Below, piece by piece: positions 47,685 through 59,062 of a stretch of 64,000 nt of DNA. The DNA is from Tamarix chinensis (Eukaryota; Streptophyta; Magnoliopsida; Caryophyllales; Tamaricaceae), in contig CM060173.1 of the NCBI GenBank assembly GCA_030549775.1, forward strand, positions 64,112,367-64,176,366, written 5' to 3'. A program made the translations under genes and the position numbers. Each line of letters opens with the position of its first letter. The stretch's first letter is position 1. The notes under the pieces are model-generated. The model saw only the letters and a list, made by a program, of their open reading frames with translations. It searched no databases and was not told where the DNA came from.

Positions 47685-49529
47685 TGTCGGTATGCTACGG
47701 TAGGCATGCCAAATTAAACCTCCAACACATACATAAATATTAAACAGTGAGTAGGGGTCAATCCCACAAAGATTGTAATTTAATTCGTATATTTCTATTA
47801 TCATATAAATTTTTTTCCGTTATTAAATAAAAAAAATTAATAACTAATAATGTGAAGAATAAAAACTAGCAATTAACACAATAACTAGATAACATTAATG
47901 GAATAATAGGGGTCATACGACATATTTAGTATAGAGGTGTCAATATCATTTAGTATTTCAAATGTTAAACTATAGAAGCTCACACTTGTTCGCTTCCTAG
48001 TATCCCCTTATGCAAATAAATTAAGGTATGCTTATAATTTATTATCTAACCAATTAATAACCTACAATAAGATATCTAGATTTAATTAATGGCATCATAA
48101 ATGATTAGGGACCAGCTAACTAGAACCATAATTATAGTTTGCTTGAATTTTGGAATACTAAAGATTAATAAACATAGATTAAATCAATAACCTATTTGAT
48201 ACTTGCAAATGTATATGTTAACAATTACATATTAACTATACTATCCTAACATCTGAATATCACTCAAATTAACCGAGTGACCAAGCTAGCTCATAAAGTT
48301 CTAATCTTAGATTAGTAATCATTAAACTCAGTTTATTAATCTAACAAAAAATATATACAACAATTAAGTCCTATTCACCTTTTACGATTAATTATCCTAT
48401 AACCTTCAATTATCGTCTTACCTTATACCAACTTAGCTTATCCTATTGATAAAACCTAAAAACATAGAATTTAAACACATAAAAATCATAACTAGAATTT
48501 GAATAAACAAACAAAATAACCAAGTTTAAATTCAACAACACATAATCACAAACTCAATTAAATAAACAAAAAAAAGAACTGTATTAAACACAATAAAAAG
48601 TATGAACTAAATAAATGAAACAAAGAAAAGAAATAACTTAGGGGATTATAGAATCTAAACACCATATGACCTTCAATTCTTCAATTATAACAATTAACTA
48701 ATTAAATCTAACAAAAAAACCCTATTGACTTAGAAATAATGAAAACATTCTATCGATGGTGCTATTTAATCTCATATTCGACCTAATATATGTTATATAC
48801 GTAGACATAAGGCCTTGAAAATTAGATCCAAAACATGAAAAAAATATGGTCCATATTAGTAAATATGGGACACTAGTATTTTTGCACTAACATTATTCAT
48901 ATGAGATGAATTAATGGAGCATATGGGAGGAGAATCAAGGAAATATAGGCGGTATTTCCATGAATAGCCCCCAATATTTCCTCTATATTGATTATCTTGA
49001 CGTTATTTTTCTTCACATGACATTTCTCTTAGGATCTTGCACGATGTCACATCAAAATTTTCATGACTCCAAGCTTGCTACTCGTATTATGCTTCTTCTC
49101 TTTAGTTATCAACATAAATTACCTTAATTTCATATTTTTCTACAAAACTAGGTCAATAAAGAAAACTTGAGAAAAAGGGTTAATTTGTCATAACAAATAT
49201 AAAAATTTGGTCCAAGATATATCAAATAATATAGGTCCTATTTCCATAAATACGATCCCCATATTTCCTCTCTATTGAATGTCATGACTTGATTTTTCTT
49301 CATATGACTTCTCTTTTAAGGTATTACATGATGACACATTAAAAATTCCATGACTCCAAGCTTGTTTCTTATATTATGCTTCTTCTCCTTAGTTATTAGT
49401 CTATATTACCTTGCTTTCATATTTTTCTGCAAAACTAGGCTAATAAAGAAAAATGATTAAATTGTCATAACAAATAAAGAATGTTGGGTCAAGATATGTC
49501 AAATAATTCCATAGAATATGCCCTTATCA
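47685..49529 (-). mobile_element. Family X copy 1 (TGATAAG...; LTR-like)
   Basis: Read on the minus strand it starts TGATAAGGGCATATTC, has TTTGACATAT soon after, and ends with TTTGTGGGATTGACCCC, GGTTTAATTTGGCATGCC and TACCGTAGC. Copy 2 shows the same start (TGATAAG, TTTGACATAT) and end (GGGTTTAAATTGCATGACGG, CTACAGC). Length is about 1.85 kb, equal to copy 2 without its inserts. AAATG occurs at 47682-47686 and 49530-49534, a possible target duplication if the left end is two bases further in. No protein is seen. A TG...CA unit of this size without internal domain could be a solo LTR. Confidence 0.5.
48953..49510. repeat. 286-bp tandem duplication in family X copy 1
   Basis: Two units starting TATTTCCATGAATAG (48953) and TATTTCCATAAATAC (49239). 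They share ATATTTCCTCTATATTGA-like text, CATGACTCCAAGCTTG, TTATGCTTCTTCTC and GGTTAATTTGTCATAACAAA. Clear but diverged. Confidence 0.85.
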
Positions 49530-50000
49530 AAATGCATTTCAAGGAACCAATTATTTTAAACAAGAAAATTATATGTTACTATAATTTATTACAATAAAAT
49601 ATTTTTCATTAGATTTAAAATAAGAAAAGTAAATAAAAAAAATATAGGACCTATATATAATAACCCATCTTGATATCCCTCTAAATGTTTTAATTATATG
49701 TTTATTATGAAAAAAACGATATTGATATCGTAAGGATCAGATTATGCATGAAAATGGGGTTTCGTGTGAAACCAGTTAATTTGTTGGTGCAATGCTAGCC
49801 AACTAGTTCTTGCCAAGACTTCAATTCTCAACCTAAGATAACTAACTGACTAGTACTGACAAACCAGTCAACTAATTTTGTTAAGGCACTCAACTAGCTC
49901 ATTTGAAAACTTATTAGGTACCTTTGTTTTATTTCATTCATGAATCCCTTGCTTATTAAACCTTTTGATTATTATTTTTATGTGCTAGTAAGCACATTGG
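49530..50000. other. Spacer between the two family X copies
   Basis: 470 bp. It includes CCAACTAGTTCTTGCC and several CAACTAG/CTAACTGACTAG repeats at 49796-49900. No gene. Confidence 0.5.
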
Positions 50001-51172
50001 TGTGGCTGTAGCCGTCATGCAATTTAAACCCTCTTATTATCAATTATAGTACTAGCAAATAAGGATATTGTTCTAAACTGGGGATTGAAAAGGTTCACCT
50101 CTATTTAACTAGCTTAAAATAAAAATAAAAATAAAAACCATAAATAACACAAAATAAATAAATAAGAAAAATACTAATGGGGGTTAAAAATATAAAAATA
50201 ATAAAATAATAAAAGGAATAAATAAAATAAAATAAAATAATAAAAAAATAATGGGAAACATCGAATATAATAAATATGCTAGGGAAATTGAAATATACCA
50301 CTAGATTAGGTCAAAATGTAATATTAATTTCTAAGTCATCTTTTAATCATGAGAAAGAGATCGACCAAGTTGTACACCAAAAGTAGGTCCATACACCTTA
50401 TATTACTTCCCTTAATTAATTAATATGATAAAGCGTCAATATTAACCCTATTAAATTCTAGCGGTATAGCAGCAACAAGCGGCCCTTATATTTTACTAAA
50501 TTTTATGCATTAAGTATAATTGGAAGGCTTTCAATCTAAGTACCCAAACTAGTACACTAAACATTTCTAACTATATTTCATTTCCTTAACCCACACGTAT
50601 ACAAACATTTTACTACTTCGATTATAATCACAAAACTATTAGGTGAATTGTTATCTAATCTAGCTGTAATTTATACATATAAATTCTAATATATTTATAT
50701 GGTCACCTAGCAGGTAAATAATCCTACAACTGTCACTTATGAGGAAACCAGAACAAGACATGCACTAAATAAATTATACTTGACAGAATTATATATACAT
50801 AAACGATAACAATTAAAATATAGTCCATGAGTAATCCCACAAAACAAAGACAATAAAATTATACTTCAAACCCTAATCTAGGGTTTTAATTTATTCCCTA
50901 GTAACAAATATTCAGCCAGCCATAATTATTAAATTAATTACACAGAAATATATATCCAAAATATAAATTAAAAATAGAGACAGAAATAACCGGAATTAAT
51001 TATGGATGAATGATTAAAAATTTATTCAGATAAAAATAATTAATTTTATCTGAATTAAATTCTATTGGTTAAATTCTTCTCTCTTGGTGTGTTGATTTTC
51101 GTGCAAAATTCTTTTCTCTCTCTTTTTTTTATCTTTCTTCGGCTGACGGGGCTGATTTGTCTTGCTTCTCAC

Positions 51173-51413
51173 CTGTTATGCACGGGGACGGCAATTAGGT
51201 GCCATTCCCCCGTCCCGGAAACTTCTCGGAAACGTTTCCAAATTAAAATTTATATTCAAATTATTTAATTAATATTTTTATTTAAAAAATATTATTTAAT
51301 TAATTTTTTATTAAAAAATAATTATTAATAATTAAAATTATCTAATATAAGAATTAATTTTATAATTTTTTTTATTTTTCTCTTTTAATTTTCATATATT
51401 TAATCTATTTAAA

Positions 51414-51479
<66 letters not shown>

Positions 51480-51587
51480 TTTGATGTTTTCTGCCATTCC
51501 CGTTTCCTATATTTTTAAGAAATGACGTTTCCGCGTTTCGTTCCGTCCCCTTTTTCCTATCTCCGTCTCCGTCCTGGTGCAACACTA
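51173..51587. mobile_element. hAT-type MITE with GTTTCC/CGTCCC motifs and (TA)n core
   Basis: 415 bp flanked by a perfect 8-bp duplication CTTCTCAC (51165-51172 and 51588-51595). Terminal repeats are imperfect: CTGTTATGCACGGGGACGG at the left against the complement of CCGTCCTGGTGCAACACTA at the right, 13 of 19 identical. Inside, GGAAACTTCTCGGAAACG at the left mirrors CGTTTCCGCGTTTCGTTCC at the right. A (TA)n run fills 51423-51474. No transposase. The open frame starting at 51522 begins in the MITE and is not real. Confidence 0.75.
51423..51474. repeat. (TA)n microsatellite
   Basis: About 26 uninterrupted TA units in the centre of the hAT MITE. Confidence 0.95.
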
Positions 51588-51784
51588 CTTCTCACTGGCC
51601 TGCTCGACTTTAATTTTTGTGATGATGTCCTTTCTCTCTCATCTTTCGTGTGGTGCTCCTCTTCTACTTTTTCTACCATTTCACTGTGGCCAACAGAGTC
51701 TGCGCTTTCCCTGACGGTTGCACTTCTCTCCGCTCCATTTCTTTTCAGCCCCCTTTATAATTTCATGCGGCCTCTTCTTCTTCT

Positions 51785-53147
51785 GGTTTGAGACCCAGGC
51801 TGTTAAACCCCAGAAATCCTCTATGTTTATGGCAAGCATCAATGATCAGACCTAGGCTGCTTTGAGAAGTATAACTAACATGCCTGCAGGTAGTTTCCCC
51901 TTCAGATACTTGGGGGTCCCATTAAATCCCTGCAAATTCAGAGCTAGTGATTTTGAATAGCTGATCAACAACATTTGTGACCAGCTAAGCACGTGGAAGG
52001 CTAATTCCCTATCATATGTAGGAAGATCGGAAATTATTAACTCTATGGTGCAGGGTCTGCTTGGTTTCTGGTTCTCTATTTTTGCCATCCCTAAAGTGGT
52101 TATCAGCCGTATTACTTCCCTCTGTAGAAATTTGTGGCCTGGACAACACACTACATGCCTAAGAATGACGGAGGCCTTGGTATTATACATCTACAGGCTT
52201 GGAATTCAGCTTTCTTAAGCAAATACATCTGGGCTCTACAAAATGAAAAAGAAACTCTCTGGACCAATTGGATCCACTCACACTACTTGCACTACTCAGG
52301 TCTGGAAGTATTCACCCCCAACCAAAATACTTCCCATTTTTTGAGATCATTAAGCCAACTCGTTTCAGACTTGGTACATCAGGCAGGTTCTCTTAATAAG
52401 CCAAAGTCCTGCTATATTCTTGGCAGATGGAAAGGGGATTTTCCACCAAGCTGGCTTACAACTACTTTCGAGAAACGGCAGCCAAATGGAAACATCACAG
52501 GGCAGTATGACATCAAAACAAGACCAAAAGATACTCTTTCATCCTTTGGTTAGCTCTCAAGCATAGACTCTACACTAAAGACAGATTGCACTACTTGACA
52601 GGAACTAGACAATCTGTGTTCTGTCGGGACAAGATTGAGACCCATGAGCACTTGTTTTTTGACTGTGTCAAAACTAAACAAATATGGCAGAATATCAGAA
52701 AATGGCTTGGCTTTTCCAGGGGATCTAACAACCTGTATAGTGCTATGAGAATTATAAACAGAAATGGGCACAGAAAGCACAAACACTGGAAAGCTAGAGT
52801 TGTTGCTTTGGCAGCTCTTGTGTACCTCATTTGGAAGAACAGAAATGCTGCTTTATATGAAGACAGCATTGTTGAACCTAATAGCATCATTGTCCAGATC
52901 CAGAAATATGTCTTTAGTGCACTGTATTTTGAAGAGGATACCAGAATCTCCATATAGGCAGTGAGTTGCTGGGCTTTTATTTTGTCAATCTTTGGATTCT
53001 TTATATTTTTGTTCCCTGGCAAGTTTGTATTGCAGGGACTGTGTCTTTGGCCATATTTGGCCTGGGTTTAACCCCCACTTTTTGGCTGTAACCGAGGTTT
53101 TTCCTCGCACTTTTGTAAATTCATGTTAATATATTTACCATTTCCCA
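51785..53147 (+). mobile_element. 5'-truncated L1-like LINE (LINE-1 copy)
   Basis: A perfect 16-bp duplication GGCCTCTTCTTCTTCT lies at 51769-51784 and 53148-53163, as expected of target-primed insertion. The unit is 1.36 kb and carries only the last part of ORF2 on the plus strand, with several frameshifts. The 3' untranslated part ends TTAATATATTTACCATTTCCCA without a poly(A) tail, which is unusual for an L1-type insertion. The target is inside family X copy 2, close to its minus-strand TATA-like box. Confidence 0.85.
51840..52957 (+). pseudogene. LINE ORF2 C-terminal remnant (RT end and zinc-binding domain)
   Basis: In one frame FPFRYLGVPL, then QLSTWKANSLSYVGR is the conserved segment after the RT palm. 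A frameshift leads to MPKNDGGLGIIHLQAWNSAF (from about 52158). Another shift leads to LALKHRLYTKDRL and HEHLFFDCVKTKQIWQNI (52640-52700), the zinc-binding domain at the C-terminus of plant LINE reverse transcriptases. It ends at a stop at 52957. At least three frameshifts and one in-frame stop (near 51957). Similar in type to the LINE at the right edge, but not a close copy. Confidence 0.85.
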
Positions 53148-53650
53148 GGCCTCTTCTTCTTCTTTTTTCCTTTGCTTTTCAGTGCCTTACGACTTCTCAT
53201 GCCTGGCGGCCCTCCCCCCCCCAATTCTAGTGTGGCTCTCCCTCTTTTATTCGCTTCTTTAACATCTAGGTCAACCCTCGTTTGTTTCATGCGGCCGACT
53301 CCTTCTCACCGAGTCAGCCCTCCTTTTATTTTCGTTTGTTGCTTTCTTCTTCTAGGCCTTTGGGCCTTCGGCTCTTAGGCTGTTGGTCCAAAGGTCCGAG
53401 TTTTATTTTTCTTGTTTTCTATTTTCTTTTATTTGAAAACAAAACCTAAAAAATAAAATTCAATAAAAATTAATAAATAATATTATACTCTAAATTTATT
53501 CAATTTATATCATTTTAGCTTAAGTAATAATATTTATGCAATTATTACCACTTAATCATAAAATCATAAATATTCACATATATTAGTTAAATAAAATACT
53601 AAAAACTAAGATTATAAGGGTATGAAATATGTCAAAATAAGAACTTATCA

Positions 53651-54546
53651 CACACATATGGATTGTTAAACTATTTTCCTCAAATTATTTAGGTAAGATT
53701 CCATTTAAATTATCAAATATCTCTAAAAGGTACATTTAATTACCTTTTGTACCTTTTAGCCTTTCCTCCTCTTCTTTCTCCCCTACCTAGGCTAGTGGTT
53801 TTGAATGTTGGAGATATTTTTTGTAATAACCCCATTTCCACAACTATCTTGTTTCATTTTAACATAATGGGGAAATGATAAAATAGAAATTGAGGGATGT
53901 TGCTGCCACACCGATCTTATGAGAGGCGTGGTCATCTACTTAGCCTTTGTTTAATGCAAGGCTAAAACATAAAACTAAAACCATGCACGAGAATTAGAGA
54001 TAACGGGAGAGAGAGAAAGAGGGGGAAGCGAGAAAAAGATAGAGAAGAAGATATATGTTATAGATGACACGATAAAGTTTAGAAAACCTAAATACAAGAA
54101 CTAAGAGTTTAGGTAACTAAAATATAAAGCATTATAATGCACTGGGGAAATCTAATCACTAGCATAACTCTATAGAATAATAAATCTCCTCCAAATAATG
54201 GCCCTATAAAGGTCAACATCAAGCTGCTCAAACCTCCAAAACATTATCTACTCTTGAAAATAAAATTTAGATCAACATAGTAACTGCATTAGGTAATATC
54301 TATACGGTGAAGTATTGGTGAAGTAAGTTTGTCCTACAACATGTAGAGGTCTTATGCGACACATAGATGTCATATGAAACATGCAATGACAAACATAGTA
54401 AAATAGATTGTCATGGAACAATAACAATAACACATGTCTCAAATGTAAATAAACGATGTTATTATCATTCCATTATATAGCCACATAATCTATTTGTTAA
54501 GATATTCAAATGAAACACCTAAACCTCCAACATGAATGTGGGTCAT
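53651..54546. other. Intergenic DNA left of TL9
   Basis: AT-rich, no gene. TGTAATAACCCCATTTCC at about 53821 resembles a TL 5' terminus, but no matching body or 3' end is seen after it. Confidence 0.5.
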
Positions 54547-57500
54547 TGTAATACCCTGTATTTTTGAAATCTAATTTCATTAAGCCTAATGATTTTATTA
54601 GCGTAATTTGATGCAAATATTTAATTATTTTTATTTTGATTTGTTTTATGGATTTATTGATGATTTTGAATTCATATTTGAATTTAATTAATCATTGTCG
54701 TTGCGAACCATTCTAGATAAATTCGTTCACGACCATGATTTTATTATATTCTTATGATTTCGATTTTCGATTAAAAATATGTATTTCTGTTCTTTCTCGT
54801 GTTTTGATTTTTAATATTTTAGATTCGTTCTCGATTATAACTTCGTCGTGTGATTACGACTTTATTTTGGAGTTATATTTCGTTAACGAAATATATTATT
54901 TAAAGTATGGAATTTCTGTTTAAATAGTTAAATTTATTTTAATAATTTTATCCGTAGAAAATATTTTTGACTTTAAATTTATTCGTTTTCATAAATCGTT
55001 AATATTTTCCGAAAGTTTTAAATTAAAAAGTTTTTTGGAGATTATTTATGAATTTCTTGGCGAAATTAATTTTCTTCTGTTTTACGCTTTTTAATTTACG
55101 GAAAAATGATTTCGAAAATTATTTAAATTAGTCTTGGTTTATTCAAATTTGACTTAAGTATGCTATTATATGCTTTTAAATAATTTTTTGAGGTCTTATA
55201 ATATATTTTCATAAATAATATAAATTTTTACGTTCGTTAGTAAATTTTTCCGAAAATGTTTATGAAATTCTTTATATAGTTCTTTTATTAATATTAAGCT
55301 TTCGTAAACTTACGAAATAATTTTGTTTTAATAAATTTTAGATAAAAAATCTTCCGACAATAATTTTTAAATATTTAGTATTTTATTTTAAGTGTACTTG
55401 TATGTTAAAAAAAAACGCTGCACCAACCTGTCGGACCCCCTCTTCTTTTCCTTTTCTTTCTTCTCTCCCTTCCCTTCTCTTTCCCTTTCCCGACTCCCCT
55501 GCCCTCTGCTCCCGCGACCCAGCCTTCCTCACTGCCTCTTCTCCCCAGCTCCTCCCTCCTCCAGCCATCGCCGGCCACGACTGCCACCGGTGACGCAGCA
55601 ATAGCAGCCGAACTCGCACAACAACCACTACAACAGCCACCGAAGCAGCGTGGGAGCCGTAGAAGCAGCGACGAGCCGCCGTCCGGCTCTGGCGAGCCTC
55701 GCTGACCACCGACGAGCAACCCCCGGCCCCCAACGAAGCTTCTTCGGCCTTCCTTTGCTCTGATTTGTTGATTTTCGTTTGGTGTAAATTTCTGAAAGAC
55801 CCTAATATTGATTTGATTAATTGAGTATGATTTAGCTTGTGATAAGCTAAATTAATTGTTCGGTTATGTATATATGTGCTGTGAAATTGATTTGGATAAG
55901 TTAATTGTATGGTTATGTTGGAATTCTAGAAAATTGGATTTTTGGTCGGGTTATGCCCAAATTTTTCGGATTCGCCTGATTTGGTGATTTTGGATAAATT
56001 GATTTTACCATATGTTTTAAAATGTATCTAATTTCATGTCGGAACCGTCAATTTGAGAAATTTATGTGGAATCAATTGGAATTTGATTCCTAGGTCAAAA
56101 TTCATGTGTAATGAAATCGGGTCGTATAATTGAGTCGTTCTGCTCAATTGATTTTATAATATCGTTTAAAATGTATTTAATTTTATATCAGAAGTGTTGA
56201 TTTGGAAAAATTATGCGCAATCAATCGGAATTGAATTTTTAGGTCAAAACTCTTGCGGGACTAAATTGGATTGTGTAATCGGATCGTTTTATTCAATCGA
56301 TTATATAATTTATATTAGAATATATTGAATTATATTTCCTAACCATCAATTTATACATTTTAGCAAGAATTGATCGGATTTGTATTATAGGCTCAAAAAC
56401 CCTAATTATGGTGAATTGGGTATTTTTTTTGGTTTTGGAAAATTGATTATACGATATGTTATAAAATATGTGTAATTACATTTCTAAACATTTAATTTAA
56501 ATAAATTAATAGAATTCAACCGAATTGTATTTTCGGGCCTAAAACCCTAGATTTCAAGTGAGATTATGAAATTGATCATATGTATAATTGTTTTTCTAAA
56601 ATTAAATTTACAGAAATAGTTGAAATGATCCTATTGATTTGAATTACCTGAATTTGTGTTGTGGGCTTTAAAAATCCTAATTTTGGAAACGAATCGTCTT
56701 AAATTGGCTATTAGGAAGATTATTTTGTTGAAATTAATTATATAGATTTATCTAAAATTAGTTTAATTGTGTTTTAAAACTATTAATTTGAGGTAATCGA
56801 AGTGATTTGGTCAATTCGTAGTTTAGGCATTAAAAACACTAATCTTCGGGGATGGTTTTATAAAATTGATTTTTGCTATGTGTCTTTGATCTAATCGATT
56901 TCTGCCTTTGGGTTTTAAATCATTTGAATTATGTTTTAATATAACCGGTTTGGATTTGGTTCTATGCAAATGGTTGGTTTACCTATTTAGTTGTGAAACC
57001 TAATGAATAAGTCATTTTCGATAAATTAACTTATAATCGATTATTCTTTCTCGGGCTTTCCAAATTAATTTGAAATGTCCCAAGTGATAAATGTGTTAAT
57101 CCGATTTGATTTATATTTAATCTTAAATCTTAATAGAGCTATGCTCTTGAGCCCTAAGTTTTGGACACGTTTTCCAAGAAAGATTGTTTGTGTCTATTTG
57201 CGTTTATTTAATTAGAATATGTGAATTATTATTTGATAACATAGTTTCTAACCTAGTTCCGATTTCTATCGGCGATCTAGGAAAACTTTTTCGTGGATTG
57301 TCGAGCTTTCGATAGCTCTCCCTCTTTCTCAATTTGCTTAGATAGCTTCGGATTTAGGTAATTCATTACTTACCTTTACTTATGGCGGAATTTGGATGTA
57401 TGTCTGCTTGAAGTGGGAGGTGGTAAGTATGCCTATCGATTATTTAATCATGTCAAGTGTATGTTGTGTTTTGTGTGATAATTGCATGTATAAATGAACT

Positions 57501-57724
57501 TATAGCCTCAATGCAAATGTGTGTTAGTATGATGTTTGAATATGGTATGTATTTGAGTATGTGAAGGGTTGAGTATGGATTGAAATTATATGATACCCTA
57601 TGCTGTATGTTTATGTCATGGAATTATTCATGTGAGCCTGGTTTATGGTTGGTTAAAATCCTTAAATAAGATACTAATTATTTAAAGTGGAAGATCACGT
57701 GAGTTGGGTCGAGGTGTAGGGTCC

Positions 57725-58228
57725 GTTCCACCAGATGATAATAGTGGCTCATGTATCTTGTCCTTGAGAGGTGATTCAAGCCGTTCCACCGGTTCATAAT
57801 AGTGTCTAAGGAGCGTTTTGCCCTGAGAGGTATAGAGTCTGTTCCACCGGACGATAATAGTGGCTTAGGTGACCGCTCCTTGAGAGGTGCTTCAGTCCGT
57901 TCCACCGGATTAAGATTAGTGGGGCCCTACACTTAACGTGAATAAAAGTATGATATGAGTTAAGTAATGAATAATACACTAATTATTTAAAGTGGAAGAT
58001 TACATGAGTCAGGACCAGGTGTAGGGTCCATTCCATCGAACGATAATAGTGGCTCGGGTGTGTTGTTCCCAAGAGGTGCTTCAAACCGTTCCACTGGTTT
58101 AAGAATAGTGGCTCAGGAGTGTTTTGCCCTGAGAGGTGTAGGATCCATTCCACCGGATGATAATAGTGGCTCATATGTGTTGTCCCCGAGAGGTACTTCA
58201 GACCGTTCCACCGATTTAAGAATAGTGG
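57725..58228 (+). repeat. TTCCACCGG...ATAATAGTGG repeat blocks in TL9
   Basis: Four units in each of two blocks, alternating CCACCGGAYGATAATAGTGG and CCACCGGTTnAnAATAGTG. Spacers contain CTTGAGAGGTGCTTCAG or GCCCTGAGAGGT. Before each block stands ACTAATTATTTAAAGTGGAA. Confidence 0.85.
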
Positions 58229-58930
58229 GGTCCCTGAACTCATCGTAAATAAATAAAATCAGATGTAGTAATGATCATTATTGAATTGTTGGATTGGTGT
58301 TACTTAGCATGTGATTGTGATTTCTTGTATGCTTGTATCTTATGTGTTGTCATGTCTAGTAATGTACTTATAAGTATGAATCTATGACCCTATGTTTTAT
58401 TGTATGTAATAAATGTATAATTGAGCATGAGAATTGTAAGCTAGAGTCTTTCATATCTTATGTGTTTCATGCTTCCTTCTATGAGTTGGGTAGTCTTGAT
58501 TTACTCAGTACCAGACCCGTACTAATGCTACCTTGGTTGAATGGGTCTTGTGATGATCTACTGATGGTGGGAAGCAGACCTCTTGTGCAGGTTTAAGATC
58601 GGATATTGTTTTGGGGTGGAAGACTTGACTTGAGAGAGTAGGCAATCCGAAATTTGATCCATCGGGTTTTATCTTGTTAAACTGTATTCATCTTTGGAAG
58701 TTACAAGTGTTGTATTTAAAATTTCAAGGGTATTATAATTAACTTTCAATTTCTCATACTCTGATAAGCTTTTAAAATTTAGATTTATTTCACAGGTTTT
58801 GCTAATTAATTCAGCGACGATTTTATTTAGTGAATTTATTCACTTTCCATATGCCTATGGATATCTCCTTATGGGAGTTTATCCTCACGTCATAGATGTT
58901 TAAAATTTTGTTTAACAGGTTTTAGCCTTG

Positions 58931-58975
58931 CATCTAGCATGAGATAGATGGTGGACATTTATCTTGTGTTAGATG
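58931..58975 (+). other. TL9 3' hairpin
   Basis: CATCTAGCATGAGAT pairs with ATCTTGTGTTAGATG over 15 positions, with three G-T wobbles. TGGCGGTAACATTTCC follows. The arms share almost no sequence with TL3 yet form the same structure at the same place. Confidence 0.7.
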
Positions 58976-59062
58976 TGGCGGTAACATTTCCCAAATTCTC
59001 TTCTAGCTTCAGCTTTATTCTTTTAAATTTTTTTTTCAGGAGTGAATTTTAAGGGTGTTACA

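Larger units (their letters stand above)
50001..53650 (-). mobile_element. Family X copy 2, carrying a hAT MITE and a LINE
   Basis: On the minus strand it runs from TGATAAGTTCTTATTTTGAC at 53650 to GCATGACGGCTACAGCCACA at 50001. A C/T-rich zone (53160-53400 and 51480-51785 on the plus strand) reads as purine-rich on the minus strand and contains ACCAACAGCCTAAGAGCC and GGCCCAAAGGCC. A minus-strand TATAAAGGGGG is at about 51750-51759. Without the MITE (51173-51587) and LINE (51785-53147) it is about 1.85 kb, equal to copy 1. The last part (50100-51050) is AT-rich with AAAT runs. No protein is seen. Confidence 0.5.
54547..59062 (+). mobile_element. TL9: divergent LTR-like element with perfect 5-bp duplication
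   Basis: Begins TGTAATACCCTGTATTTT and ends TTTTAAGGGTGTTACA. The perfect duplication GTCAT lies at 54542-54546 and 59063-59067. It is 4.5 kb with no nested insert. The 5' part and GC-rich leader (55420-55750) differ from the other copies, and no ATT block is present; instead 55800-57000 holds diverged repeats of GGTCRAAAnYCnTR and AATTGATTnTA. CCACCGG-type blocks are at 57725-58228. Positions 58500-58710 are nearly the same as TL3. A hairpin with a distinct sequence follows. This copy shows which parts are held constant in the family. Confidence 0.75.

Noticed and set aside
53821..53850. Another TL 5' end (TGTAATAACCCCATTTCC)
   Set aside because: No following leader, repeats or 3' end; the match is limited to the short terminus.
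55383..55733. Minus-strand and plus-strand open frames in the TL9 GC-rich leader
   Set aside because: GC-rich, low-complexity Arg/Gly or Pro/Ser readings at the same position as the non-coding leader of other TL copies.
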